Assembly: GCF_040536835.1 (NCBI RefSeq) | Contig: NZ_CP159578.1 | Span: 2,542,001 to 2,606,000, forward strand | Direction of reading: 5' to 3' | DNA from: Salinicola endophyticus | GTDB taxonomy: Bacteria; Pseudomonadota; Gammaproteobacteria; Pseudomonadales; Halomonadaceae | DNA length: 64,000 nucleotides | Shown here: positions 44,358 through 52,477 of the stretch, one piece after another | How the letters are laid out: each line of letters opens with the position of its first letter | Numbering within the stretch: position 1 is the stretch's first letter | The notes under the pieces: model-generated | The model's input: only the letters and a program-made list of their open reading frames with translations | Told to the model about the DNA's origin: nothing | Databases searched by the model: none | Made by a program: the position numbers and the translations under genes

Positions 44358-45767
44358 TCATGCCATGGGGCGTTGCCACAACAGCCGCACTTCCAGGCCG
44401 CCCTCGGGCCGGTTGGACAGCCTCATAGTCAACTGCTGACGCTCGGCGATCTCGACCGCGATGGAGAGCCCCAGGCCGCTACCGCTGATGCGCTGGTCGG
44501 CGGCACGCTGGAAGCGCTGGGTCACCGCCTCGAGCAGCGCCTCGGGGATCCCCGGACCGCTATCGCGGATCGACAACCACGGCCGCCGGTCCGCAGTCTG
44601 GCCCATGGCCACTTCGACCCGCCCCCCCTCCGGGGTATAGCGCAGCGCATTGTCGAGCAGATTACGGATGAGAATGCCCAGCTCGGTGGCATTGCCCTCG
44701 ATACTCAGCGCCGGGGTCTCGGCGATCTCCAGCGTCTGCTGCTGCGACTCCGCCAGCGGCCACAGTTCGGCGGCCAGATCGAGCACCAGCGCCGACAGTT
44801 CCACCGTCTCTGGCACCGCGCCCTGATCATCCAACTCCAGGCGCGCCAGCAGCAGCAGCTGTTCGACCACCCGCTGCAGCCGCTCGATCCCGTTGTAGGC
44901 CTTGTCCAGCGCGCTGGGTTCGCCGAAACGCGCGTTATCGAGATGAATCTTCAGCGCCGCCAGCGGCGTGCGCAGTTCGTGGGCCGCGTCCGCGGTGAAG
45001 CGGCGCTCGCGCTCCAGGGTCTGCCCCAGCCGGTCGATGAAGTCGTTGAGCGCGCCGCGTAGCGCCTGTAGCTCCTGGGGCACCGCGACCCGAATCGGGC
45101 GCAGGTCCTTTTCGTCACGCGCCTCGACCTGACGCGAGAGCTCCTCGATCGGCGCCAGGCCGCGCCGGATCAGACGCGCCATCAGCCACAACAGGATCGG
45201 CAGCGTCAGCAGCAGCGGCACGAAATTGCCCAGGGCGACCTTGTTGAACAGCTCGCTCTGGAAGGCATCGCGCAGGCCGATACTGAGCCAGCGTCCGCCT
45301 GCGATCGGCATGCTGAAGGTGCGCCAGCGATGCCCCTGATAGCTGACCCAGCGGTGGCCTTCGTGGCGGGGCGCAGGGAAGCTGGTGCCATCGGCATCGT
45401 CGTGCCAGCGCGCGCCCATCAGAATGGGCCGGCCGCTGTCGCTCCACACCCCCAGCGAGAGCATCTTCTCTTCGTGGTCGTAGAGCGCGGGCGCGGCCAG
45501 GTCGGTGAGCAGATTGCCGGTGCTGCCGTACCAGCGTGCGAAGTGGCCCGGCTGGGAGAGCTGCGCGGCGATCTTGGCGTACTCGTCCGAGGTGGTGCGC
45601 TCGGTCACCAGGCCGGCGACGATACGCCCCTGCAGACTCAGCTGAGCGTCGAAGATCTCTTCCATCTCGTGGCGGGTGACGAAGTAGGCCGCGGTCACCG
45701 CCAGCGACATCACCACCAGCAGCAGCGTGGCCAGCGCCCAATTCAGATAACGTCGAATCGAGGTCAT
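44358..45767 (-). CDS. Sensor histidine kinase, QseC/PmrB type
   Basis: An inner-membrane sensor of 469 residues. Helix 1 is near residues 7-29 and helix 2 near 160-182, enclosing a periplasmic domain of about 130 residues, followed by a HAMP-like linker. The H-box TADAAHELRTPLAALK (phospho-acceptor His), N-box LLDNALRYTPEGG and G-boxes DSGPGIPE and GSGLGLSIAVEIAE are intact. Its ATG overlaps the response-regulator stop (ATGA); the upstream in-frame extension lies inside that gene. It likely senses an envelope signal such as cationic peptide, metal or pH. Confidence 0.92.
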   Translation of the reverse strand: MTSIRRYLNWALATLLLVVMSLAVTAAYFVTRHEMEEIFDAQLSLQGRIVAGLVTERTTSDEYAKIAAQLSQPGHFARWYGSTGNLLTDLAAPALYDHEEKMLSLGVWSDSGRPILMGARWHDDADGTSFPAPRHEGHRWVSYQGHRWRTFSMPIAGGRWLSIGLRDAFQSELFNKVALGNFVPLLLTLPILLWLMARLIRRGLAPIEELSRQVEARDEKDLRPIRVAVPQELQALRGALNDFIDRLGQTLERERRFTADAAHELRTPLAALKIHLDNARFGEPSALDKAYNGIERLQRVVEQLLLLARLELDDQGAVPETVELSALVLDLAAELWPLAESQQQTLEIAETPALSIEGNATELGILIRNLLDNALRYTPEGGRVEVAMGQTADRRPWLSIRDSGPGIPEALLEAVTQRFQRAADQRISGSGLGLSIAVEIAERQQLTMRLSNRPEGGLEVRLLWQRPMA

Positions 45768-46426
45768 GCCACGCGGCTGTCCAACCGATAGCCGATGCCG
45801 CGCACGGTGGTGATCAGCTGCTTGTCGAGCTTGCGCCGCAGGTGGTGCACATGCACCTCCAGCGCATTGGAGCCGACCTCTTCTCCCCAACCGTAGAGCA
45901 GGCTTTCGAGCTTGGGTCGGGCCATTACCTTGTCGCGATGGCGCGCCAGTTCGAGCAGCAGCGCGAACTCGCGACGGCCCAGGATGACGGGTTCGCCCTT
46001 CCAGGTGACTTCATGCCGGGATTCGTCGATGGAGAGCCGCCCGATGGTCAAGAGCTGAGTCGAACGTCCCTCGGCACGCCGGGTCACCACGCGCATACGG
46101 GCGAGTAGCTCCTGCAAATCGAAGGGCTTGAGCACGTAGTCGTCGGCGCCCGCATCGAGGCCCTCGATGCGCTGCTCGACGGCATCCCGGGCGGTCAGGA
46201 TCAAAACAGGCAGCGCGGATTGACGGCGGATCTCCTTGAGCACCGCCAGACCATCGATATCCGGCAGGCCAAGATCGAGCACCACCAGCGAGAACGGCTC
46301 GATCTTGACTGCCTCCAGTGCCTCGCGCCCGCGGGTGAGCCAGTCCACGACGTAGCCTTCGCGAATCAGGGCCGTGCGAATGCCGTCCCCCAACAGCGGA
46401 TCGTCCTCCACCAACAGTACGCGCAT
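45764..46426 (-). CDS. OmpR-family response regulator, QseB/PmrA type
   Basis: A DNA-binding regulator of 220 residues. The receiver has the acidic pocket VEDD, phospho-acceptor Asp in VVLDLGLPDIDG and the switch Lys in LKPFD. A winged-helix domain follows (residues about 125-218, ILGRREFALLLELARH, SNALEVHVHHLRRKL). Resemblance is to the QseB/PmrA branch. The two matching DNA boxes in the window lie before the two sugar-transfer units, which makes this the probable regulator of both. Confidence 0.92.
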   Translation of the reverse strand: MRVLLVEDDPLLGDGIRTALIREGYVVDWLTRGREALEAVKIEPFSLVVLDLGLPDIDGLAVLKEIRRQSALPVLILTARDAVEQRIEGLDAGADDYVLKPFDLQELLARMRVVTRRAEGRSTQLLTIGRLSIDESRHEVTWKGEPVILGRREFALLLELARHRDKVMARPKLESLLYGWGEEVGSNALEVHVHHLRRKLDKQLITTVRGIGYRLDSRVA

Positions 46427-46554
46427 CGTCGTCGTCCACTTCCTTTTCGTTATCTGGCGAGCATTGTTCGCCCGGCGTGCCGTACGAACTCGTGCCGGCG
46501 AGCCGATGACCGACTCCAGGCAACGCTATCACGCGCTCATTGAGTCACACTCAG

Positions 46555-46571
46555 CTTAACGCTTCCTTAGC
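46555..46571. promoter_or_regulatory. PmrA/QseB-type box between regulator and second ArnT gene
   Basis: CTTAAC-GCTTC-CTTAGC fits the 6-5-6 direct-repeat pattern with two deviations. A further CTTAAC half-site lies on the opposite strand at 46640-46635. The divergent gap of about 260 bases serves both the two-component operon and the gene at 46691, so autoregulation and control of the second transferase are both possible. Confidence 0.5.
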
Positions 46572-46690
46572 CTGCCGCTGACCCGGCACGCCTGACACCG
46601 TCCACGCCCCGGAACCTCTCGACAGTAATATTGCGTTAAGACTCAGCGTACACAGTAGCCGCCGAGTCAGGTAGAGAGCCCAGAGCCGTG

Positions 46691-48319
46691 ATGACGACCT
46701 TGAAGAAAAGCCTAAGCCTCCCCGCCCTGTGCTGGGACGCTCGCTACCGCGATACGCTGGCCATCGCCCTGCTATGGACGCTGGCGGTCATCGGCGCGTT
46801 GTCGCGTCCGCTGATGCCGATCGACGAGACCCGCTACGTCTCGGTCGCCTGGGAGATGTGGCACGCCCACTCCTGGGTGCTGCCGTTGATGAACGCTGAG
46901 CCCTACTCGGACAAGCCGCCGCTGCTGTTCTGGCTGATCCAGGCCGGCTGGGGGGTGTTCGGCGTCAACGCCTGGTGGCCCAAGCTGATCGCGCCGCTGG
47001 CGGCGCTGGTGGCGATGCAGCACCTCTATCGCATCGCCCGGCGACTGGGCTATGCCGGCAGCCGCGCCCGCGTGGCACCGCTGGTGCTGATGGCGATGCT
47101 GATGTGGAACCTCTACAGCGGCGCGCTGATGTTCGACATCCTGCTCACCGCCTGCCTGCTGGGTGCGATCAGCCCGCTGGTGAGCGGCGCCCTGACGCCT
47201 CGGCGCGCGCTGCGCTGCGGCGTCTGGCTGGGCCTGGCCCTGCTCGCCAAGGGCCCGGCGGTGTTCGTCACTTTCGGCCCGATCCTGCTCGGCCTGCGCT
47301 GGTGGCGCGCCGAGCCGCTGGGTCCCGGCGGGCGCCGGCGCCTGCTGCTGGCCCTGGCCCTGGGCATCGCCATGCTCGCCGCCTGGGCCCTGAGCGCCGC
47401 CGTGATCGGTGGGCACGCCTACGCCCGCGAGCTGCTGTGGGGTCAGAGCGTCGATCGCCTGCACGACTCCATGGCCCATGCCCGGCCGCTGTGGTGGTAT
47501 CTGCCGTGGCTGCCGGTACTGCTGTTCCCGTGGTCGCTGTGGCCGGCAGCCTGGCCGCGCCGGCCGCGCCAGCGTCACCAGCGGCTGATGTGGATCTGGG
47601 CGCTGGTGCCCTTCGTGCTGTTCTCGCTGATCAGCGGCAAGCAGATTCACTACTTGATGCCGCTGCTGCCGGCGCTGGCGCTGATGGTGATGGACCGGCT
47701 GGCGCAATCCGAGGACGAGCGCCCGCGCCGGGTGCGCGCGGTAGCCGCGGCGATCATCGCCCTGGGGGCGCTGGGGCTGGGCCTTACGCTGTTCGGCCAT
47801 GGCGTGCTGGATGCCACCACGCTGTCGCTGTTCGGCAGCCTGGCGTTGATCGCCTGGGGGGCGATCGTGTGGCGCTGGCGACCCGCCAAGCGCAGTATCG
47901 CCGCCCGCGGGCTGGCGCTGGGCAGCGGCATCGCGCTGCTGATCCTGGCGCAGCTGATGCTGGCGCCGCTATGGCAGCGCTACGACGTGACCCGCCCCGG
48001 CGAGCTGATCGCCCAACTGCAACTGGAAGGCAGACCGGTGGCCTTCGACGGCAACTATCAGGCCACCTTCCAGTTCGCCGGCCGTCTGGCGCAGCCGCTG
48101 GCGACCCTCGGCTCGCCCCAGGATGCCTGCGCCCTGCATCAGGCCCACCCGGACGCCTGGATCGTCGGCCGCGAGCGTGACTGGCAGCGCTACATCGCCG
48201 ACGTCAGCGCGGTGCACACCTTCGACTACCGCGGCGGCAAGCTCGATATCCTGCCCACCCGCGCACTCTTCCACGCCGGCCAGTCGGCGCTCTGCGGCAA
48301 CACCACGCCGGCGCCTTGA
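46691..48319 (+). CDS. ArnT-like lipid-linked sugar transferase 2 (GT-C fold)
   Basis: A second transferase of 542 residues with the same architecture: about 12 helices, then a C-terminal soluble domain. Visible motifs are PLMPIDETRYVSVAWEMW, NAEPYSDKPPLLFWLIQAGW and LLAKGPAVFV. It differs clearly from the first copy, so it likely recognises a different acceptor position. ATG 46691 is taken rather than the adjoining GTG 46688. It is divergent from the two-component genes and is followed 37 bases later by an epimerase, which could supply its sugar. Confidence 0.87.
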   Translation: MTTLKKSLSLPALCWDARYRDTLAIALLWTLAVIGALSRPLMPIDETRYVSVAWEMWHAHSWVLPLMNAEPYSDKPPLLFWLIQAGWGVFGVNAWWPKLIAPLAALVAMQHLYRIARRLGYAGSRARVAPLVLMAMLMWNLYSGALMFDILLTACLLGAISPLVSGALTPRRALRCGVWLGLALLAKGPAVFVTFGPILLGLRWWRAEPLGPGGRRRLLLALALGIAMLAAWALSAAVIGGHAYARELLWGQSVDRLHDSMAHARPLWWYLPWLPVLLFPWSLWPAAWPRRPRQRHQRLMWIWALVPFVLFSLISGKQIHYLMPLLPALALMVMDRLAQSEDERPRRVRAVAAAIIALGALGLGLTLFGHGVLDATTLSLFGSLALIAWGAIVWRWRPAKRSIAARGLALGSGIALLILAQLMLAPLWQRYDVTRPGELIAQLQLEGRPVAFDGNYQATFQFAGRLAQPLATLGSPQDACALHQAHPDAWIVGRERDWQRYIADVSAVHTFDYRGGKLDILPTRALFHAGQSALCGNTTPAP

Positions 48320-48356
48320 GCGCCGGCATGGTCGGCCCCGTTCCTCAGGATCCTGC

Positions 48357-49340
48357 ATGAAAATTCTCGTCACCGGCGCCGCCGGCTTCATCGGCTTTCA
48401 TCTCACCCGGCGCCTCGCCGCCGAGGGTCATAGCGTCGTCGCGCTGGACAACCTGAACGACTATTACGCGGTGGCGCTCAAGCAGGCGCGCCTCGAACGC
48501 CTCGGCAAGGTGCCCTTCGTGCGCCAGGATATCGCCGACCTCGCCGCGCTGGATGCACTGTTCGCGCGGGAGCGCTTCACCCACGTGATGCACCTGGCGG
48601 CCCAGGCCGGGGTGCGCTACTCGGTCAGTCACCCGCACCAGTACGGCCACAGCAATCTCACCGGCTTTCTCAACCTGCTCGACGTGTGCCAGCGCCATGC
48701 GGTCGAGCATCTGCTCTACGCGTCTTCCAGCTCGGTCTACGGGCGCCAGCAGCGGCTGCCGTTCTGCGAGAGCGACACGGTCGATACCCCAGCGTCGCTC
48801 TACGCCGCGACCAAGCGCGCCAACGAGATGATGGCCTACAGCTATGCCGACCTGCATCGCCTGCCCGCCACCGGCCTGCGCTTCTTCACCGTCTACGGCC
48901 CCTGGGGGCGCCCGGATATGGCGCCCTGCCTGTTCGCCGAGCGCCTGCTGCGCGGTGACCCCATCGCGGTGTTCAACCATGGCCGCATGGCGCGGGATTT
49001 CACCTATATCGACGACATCGTCGAGAGCCTGGTGCGGCTGCTGCCACACGCCCCCGCCGGCGACACCGACGCACCGCACGCGCTCTACAACGTCGGCCGC
49101 GGCGACCCGGTGGCCCTGCTCGACTTCATCGACACCCTGGAAAGCGCCCTGGACGCCCGCGCACCGCGCGATTTCCAGCCGATGCAGCCGGGCGACATCG
49201 AACGCACCTGGGCCGACACCACACGCCTGCGCGAAGCCACCGGCCATGTGCCGCAGGTGCCGCTGGAGACCGGCATCGAGCGCTTCGCCGCCTGGTACCG
49301 CGAGCAGCGCCCGCTGATGCAGCAGGTGATGGAAGGCTGA
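48357..49340 (+). CDS. UDP-glucuronate 4-epimerase-type NAD-dependent epimerase
   Basis: A short-chain dehydrogenase/epimerase of 327 residues: NAD motif TGAAGFIGFHL, the Ser-Thr region YASSSSVYGRQQ and the catalytic SLYAATK. FFTVYGPWGRPDMAP and RDFTYIDDIVESL are hallmark stretches of UDP-glucuronate 4-epimerases (CapI/WbnF group), which make UDP-galacturonate. ATG 48357 has CAGGA upstream. Placement after an ArnT-like gene suggests its product is the sugar transferred in this locus. A dTDP-glucose dehydratase function is less likely from these motifs. Confidence 0.87.
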   Translation: MKILVTGAAGFIGFHLTRRLAAEGHSVVALDNLNDYYAVALKQARLERLGKVPFVRQDIADLAALDALFARERFTHVMHLAAQAGVRYSVSHPHQYGHSNLTGFLNLLDVCQRHAVEHLLYASSSSVYGRQQRLPFCESDTVDTPASLYAATKRANEMMAYSYADLHRLPATGLRFFTVYGPWGRPDMAPCLFAERLLRGDPIAVFNHGRMARDFTYIDDIVESLVRLLPHAPAGDTDAPHALYNVGRGDPVALLDFIDTLESALDARAPRDFQPMQPGDIERTWADTTRLREATGHVPQVPLETGIERFAAWYREQRPLMQQVMEG

Positions 49341-49417
49341 GCCCCGCCGCGGCGGGCTCGTCGTCGCTGCGCGCATATCGTAGGATGAGCGCCCAGCCAG
49401 CAGCCAGAGCCCTGCGC

Positions 49418-49738
49418 ATGTCGCTCAGCAAGACTCGCACCAGCTTCTATCGCCGTCTCTACGTCGCCTACCTGATCGACGCGGGGCTGGCCACCAGTGT
49501 CCCGGCGCTGGTGGCCGCCACCGGCATGCCGCGGCGCACCGCCCAGGACACCCTCGCCGCCCTGGGCGAGCTCGATATCCGCTGCGAGTTCGAGCAGACG
49601 CCCGGCGCACGCCACCTCAGCGGGCGCTACGTGATCCACGACTGGGGCCCGCTGTCGGCCGGGTGGATCGCCACCCACGCCGCCGCCCTGGCCCAGACCC
49701 TGGGCTATCCGCCGCCGCCGGCCACGCCCGCCGACTAA
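49418..49738 (+). CDS. Small helix-turn-helix protein of unknown role
   Basis: A protein of 106 residues with a basic N-terminus (MSLSKTRTSFYRRLYVAYLID) and a helix-turn-helix-like region ATGMPRRTAQDTLAALGELDI (about residues 35-57), then YVIHDWGPLSAGWI. Similar small proteins are annotated as winged-helix domain proteins in pseudomonads. An alternative ATG at 49385 would add 11 residues. It is 57 bases before cobO and may be co-transcribed with it; a role in cobalamin control is possible but unsupported by the sequence itself. Confidence 0.75.
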   Translation: MSLSKTRTSFYRRLYVAYLIDAGLATSVPALVAATGMPRRTAQDTLAALGELDIRCEFEQTPGARHLSGRYVIHDWGPLSAGWIATHAAALAQTLGYPPPPATPAD

Positions 49739-49795
49739 CGCGATGCCCTCGCGCGTATCTCACCGTCAGACAGGAATCGCCAGACAGGAGCCAGC

Positions 49796-50395
49796 ATGAC
49801 CGACCGGCAGCAGCGCCATCAGCGCGCGATGCAGAAACTCAAGGCCCATGTCGACGACAAGATCGCCGCCGCCGACCAGCAGCGCGGCCTGCTGCTGGTA
49901 TTCACCGGCAACGGCAAGGGCAAGACCACCGCCGCCTGGGGCACGGTGACCCGCGCCCTGGGTTACGGCTATCGCGTCGGCGTGGTGCAGTTCATCAAGG
50001 GGCTGTGGGAGTGCGGCGAGCGCGAGCGGCTGGCCGATGACACCCGTCTCGAAGTGTCGATCATGGCCACCGGCTTCACCTGGGAGACCCAGAACCGGGA
50101 GAGCGATACCGCCGCCTGCCAGGCGGTGTGGCAAGACGCCGCGCGCCTGCTCGCCGATCCCGAGGTCTATCTGGTGGTGCTCGACGAGATCACCTACATG
50201 CTCAAGTTCGGCTATCTCGATATCGACACGGTGCGCCAGGCGATCGCCGCCAGGCCGCCGGAGCAGAGCGTGATCGTCACCGGGCGCAACGCCCATCGTG
50301 AGCTGATCGAGATGGCGGACACGGTGAGCGAGATGCAGGACGTCAAGCACGCCTTCGATGCCGGCATCCAGGCCCGCCGCGGCATCGACTATTGA
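49796..50395 (+). CDS. cobO: Corrinoid adenosyltransferase (CobO/BtuR)
   Basis: It transfers the adenosyl group of ATP to cob(I)alamin or its precursors. The 199 residues are standard. The P-loop is GNGKGKTTAAWG (about residues 38-49); VVQFIKGLWECGER, GFTWETQNRESD and VVLDEITYMLKFGYLD are the family signatures. With btuB and the BtuF-like gene it supports corrinoid uptake and salvage. The stop codon is the first unit of a 19-bp tandem repeat. Confidence 0.95.
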   Translation: MTDRQQRHQRAMQKLKAHVDDKIAAADQQRGLLLVFTGNGKGKTTAAWGTVTRALGYGYRVGVVQFIKGLWECGERERLADDTRLEVSIMATGFTWETQNRESDTAACQAVWQDAARLLADPEVYLVVLDEITYMLKFGYLDIDTVRQAIAARPPEQSVIVTGRNAHRELIEMADTVSEMQDVKHAFDAGIQARRGIDY

Positions 50396-50433
50396 CCCCA
50401 GCCACGACTATTGATCGCAACGACGACCATTGA
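50386..50433. repeat. 19-bp degenerate tandem repeat over the cobO stop
   Basis: CGACTATTGA (50386-50395, containing the cobO TGA), CGACTATTGA (50405-50414) and CGACCATTGA (50424-50433) recur with an exact 19-base period. Intervening bases are also related (CCCAGC CA / TCGCAACGA). The stop trinucleotide is thus repeated twice downstream. Confidence 0.75.
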
Positions 50434-50457
50434 GCCCGCGACGACTGCGCGTGTCGT

Positions 50458-51453
50458 CTACTGGGCCTGCCGCTGACCGGGGCTGAGGGATGCCAGCCGC
50501 GCGGCGGCATCGGCCAGGTTCGCACAGAGTTGGCGTGCGGCCTGCGCCAGCCGCGGCCCGGGACGACTGATCGCGTCCGGGTCGAGGCTGTAAAGAGTGC
50601 CGGCAGCCACCGCCGGCAGCGCCTCGTGCCCGGCCCAGAACGCCTGCCAGGCGTCGTCCCGCGCGGCGGCGACAATCACCTCAGGGCGCGCCAGCAGCAG
50701 CGCCTCCCAGCCGATCTCCGGCACCAGCACCGGGGCATCGGCAAACAGCGGCTCACCGCCACAGTGGCGGATCACTCGGGTCACGATCTGACCATCGCCC
50801 AGGGTGGTCAGCGGCGCCTGCCCCAATTGATAGAACACCCGGGGCGCCGGCGTCAGCCGCTGGCGACTCTCCAGCAGGGCGCGCTCGAAGCGCGCGGCGG
50901 CGCGCTCCCCCACCGCCGGATGGCCGCTCAGCAGGCCGATATCGCGCAGGTTGCCGGCGATGTCGGCAAGCCGCCGCGGCTCGCTGCGGTAGACCGGAAT
51001 CCCCAGCGCCTGGAGCTTGCGCACCAGCGCATCCGGGGTGCCGCTGCCCCACGCCAGCACCAGATCCGGCTGCGCCGAGACCACCGTCTCCAGCGGAATG
51101 CCGCGATAGCTGCCGACCCGGGGCAGCTCGCGGGCCGCCGGTGGATAGTCGCTGCCGGCGATCACCCCGACCAGCTCGGCACCGGCCCCGGCGGCAAAGG
51201 CATCCTCGACCAGATGCGGCGCCAGCGCGACGATACGCTGGGCCGGCGCGGCCAGCGTCAACGTGTCACCCTGATCGTCGACCACCCGGATCTGCGCCTG
51301 CGCGGGAAACGCCAACAGAACGAGCAGGACGCCCCCCCAGCCATGGGCCAGCCACGAAAATCGCGGCCGACAGGGACGTTGCGCCTGAAAAAAGCCGAGA
51401 TGCCAGGGCAGATGTCTGGCGATAAGACGAATGATTGGGGAAAAAGCGCGCAT
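50458..51453 (-). CDS. btuF: BtuF-like cobalamin periplasmic binding protein
   Basis: A class III periplasmic binding protein of 331 residues. A basic leader is followed by a hydrophobic signal segment near residues 38-54 (cleavage after PAQAQ). The mature sequence begins IRVVDDQGDTLTLAAPAQRIVALAPHLVED, which is the BtuF pattern, and QPDLVLAWGSGTP is the interlobe stretch. ATG 51453 has AAGGG upstream; the 15 residues before it are less likely. No BtuC or BtuD gene adjoins it, so it must use a permease encoded elsewhere. A ferric-siderophore role cannot be fully excluded. Confidence 0.82.
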   Translation of the reverse strand: MRAFSPIIRLIARHLPWHLGFFQAQRPCRPRFSWLAHGWGGVLLVLLAFPAQAQIRVVDDQGDTLTLAAPAQRIVALAPHLVEDAFAAGAGAELVGVIAGSDYPPAARELPRVGSYRGIPLETVVSAQPDLVLAWGSGTPDALVRKLQALGIPVYRSEPRRLADIAGNLRDIGLLSGHPAVGERAAARFERALLESRQRLTPAPRVFYQLGQAPLTTLGDGQIVTRVIRHCGGEPLFADAPVLVPEIGWEALLLARPEVIVAAARDDAWQAFWAGHEALPAVAAGTLYSLDPDAISRPGPRLAQAARQLCANLADAAARLASLSPGQRQAQ

Positions 51454-51590
51454 GGCGACCCTTCTCGCTTGGGACATGGGCGCCGGCGAGCATAGCATGA
51501 GAGGCTAAGCCCACCGTGCGTCGGCGATGGCATTCTGCTGCCACCGGCACCGTGAACTCTGGAAGTCAGTAACGCGAGTAAGGAAACGCC

Positions 51591-52394
51591 ATGATTCGCT
51601 ACCGCTCCAACGCCGCCCGCCCGCTCACGCGCCGTCTGCCGCGGACCCTCGGTCTGGGTGCCGTTGGCCTGTTGGCGGGCCTGAGCCTGGCCACCCCGGC
51701 ACTGGCCGACAAGACCCCGCATGAGCTGCGCGTCCAGGCCAACGCCACCCTGAGCGTCGCCCCCGATACCGCGACCCTCAATGCACGGTTGTGGGAGCGC
51801 ACCCCGGCGCAGGCCCAGGGCAGCGAGACCAGCGGCGACGCCGCCGCGCTCAAGCAGGCCCGCGAGCGGCTCGAGCAGCGCACCGGCGAGCTGATCCGCA
51901 CGCTGGAGAAGGCCGGCATTCCGCGTGACGCCATCCGCGCCGGATCGCTCAGCGTGCGGCCTGACTATGTACCGTCACCGCAGCGTGGCGACGACACTCA
52001 GCCGCCGCAGGTGCGCACCCAGCTGGAGCGTCCGATCACCCTCACGCTGGACGATCTGGAGCGGCTGCCGCGGGTACTCGATGCCCTCACCACGGCCGGC
52101 GTCGATTCCCTCGATGGCGTCACCTACGGGCTCAAGGACAGCGACGCCGCCGATGACCGGGCACTGGCTCAGGCGCTCGAACGCGCCCGGGCCAAGGCCA
52201 AGCTGATGGCCAAGACCCTGGACGTGGATCTCGGCGACGTGATCAGCGTCGAGGAGACCACCGCGCCCAGCTTCAAGCCGCAGATGATGATGCGCGCCGC
52301 CGCCGAGGATAGCGCCGGTAGCGCAGCGGAGTACCGCAGCGGCGAGATCGACATCGATGCCGGGGTCAACGTGACCTGGTCGATCGACGACTGA
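51591..52394 (+). CDS. SIMPL-domain (DUF541/YggE-like) exported protein
   Basis: A periplasmic protein of 267 residues with signal peptide to about residue 37 (TPALA-DKT). The SIMPL domain occupies the rest: an opening ELRVQANATLSVAPDTATLNARL strand pattern, central SLSVRPDYVP and ITLTLDDLERL, and a late ALERARAKAKLMAKTLDVDLGDVI. YggE-type proteins are linked to oxidative-stress tolerance, with the biochemical role undefined. AAGGAA precedes ATG 51591. A strong hairpin follows. Confidence 0.88.
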   Translation: MIRYRSNAARPLTRRLPRTLGLGAVGLLAGLSLATPALADKTPHELRVQANATLSVAPDTATLNARLWERTPAQAQGSETSGDAAALKQARERLEQRTGELIRTLEKAGIPRDAIRAGSLSVRPDYVPSPQRGDDTQPPQVRTQLERPITLTLDDLERLPRVLDALTTAGVDSLDGVTYGLKDSDAADDRALAQALERARAKAKLMAKTLDVDLGDVISVEETTAPSFKPQMMMRAAAEDSAGSAAEYRSGEIDIDAGVNVTWSIDD

Positions 52395-52412
52395 CACTGC
52401 CGGTCGAGCCCG

Positions 52413-52445
52413 CCCTCTGCGCCGCGAGCCCCGCGGCGCAGAGGG
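52413..52445. terminator. Hairpin between SIMPL and NSS genes
   Basis: A perfect 13-bp stem CCCTCTGCGCCGC / GCGGCGCAGAGGG with a 7-base loop lies between two convergent genes and can serve both strands. On the forward strand it is followed by CTTCTC rather than a clean T-run. Confidence 0.75.
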
Positions 52446-52477
52446 CTTCTCAAGAGATCTGCCTCACTCGATGGGTG

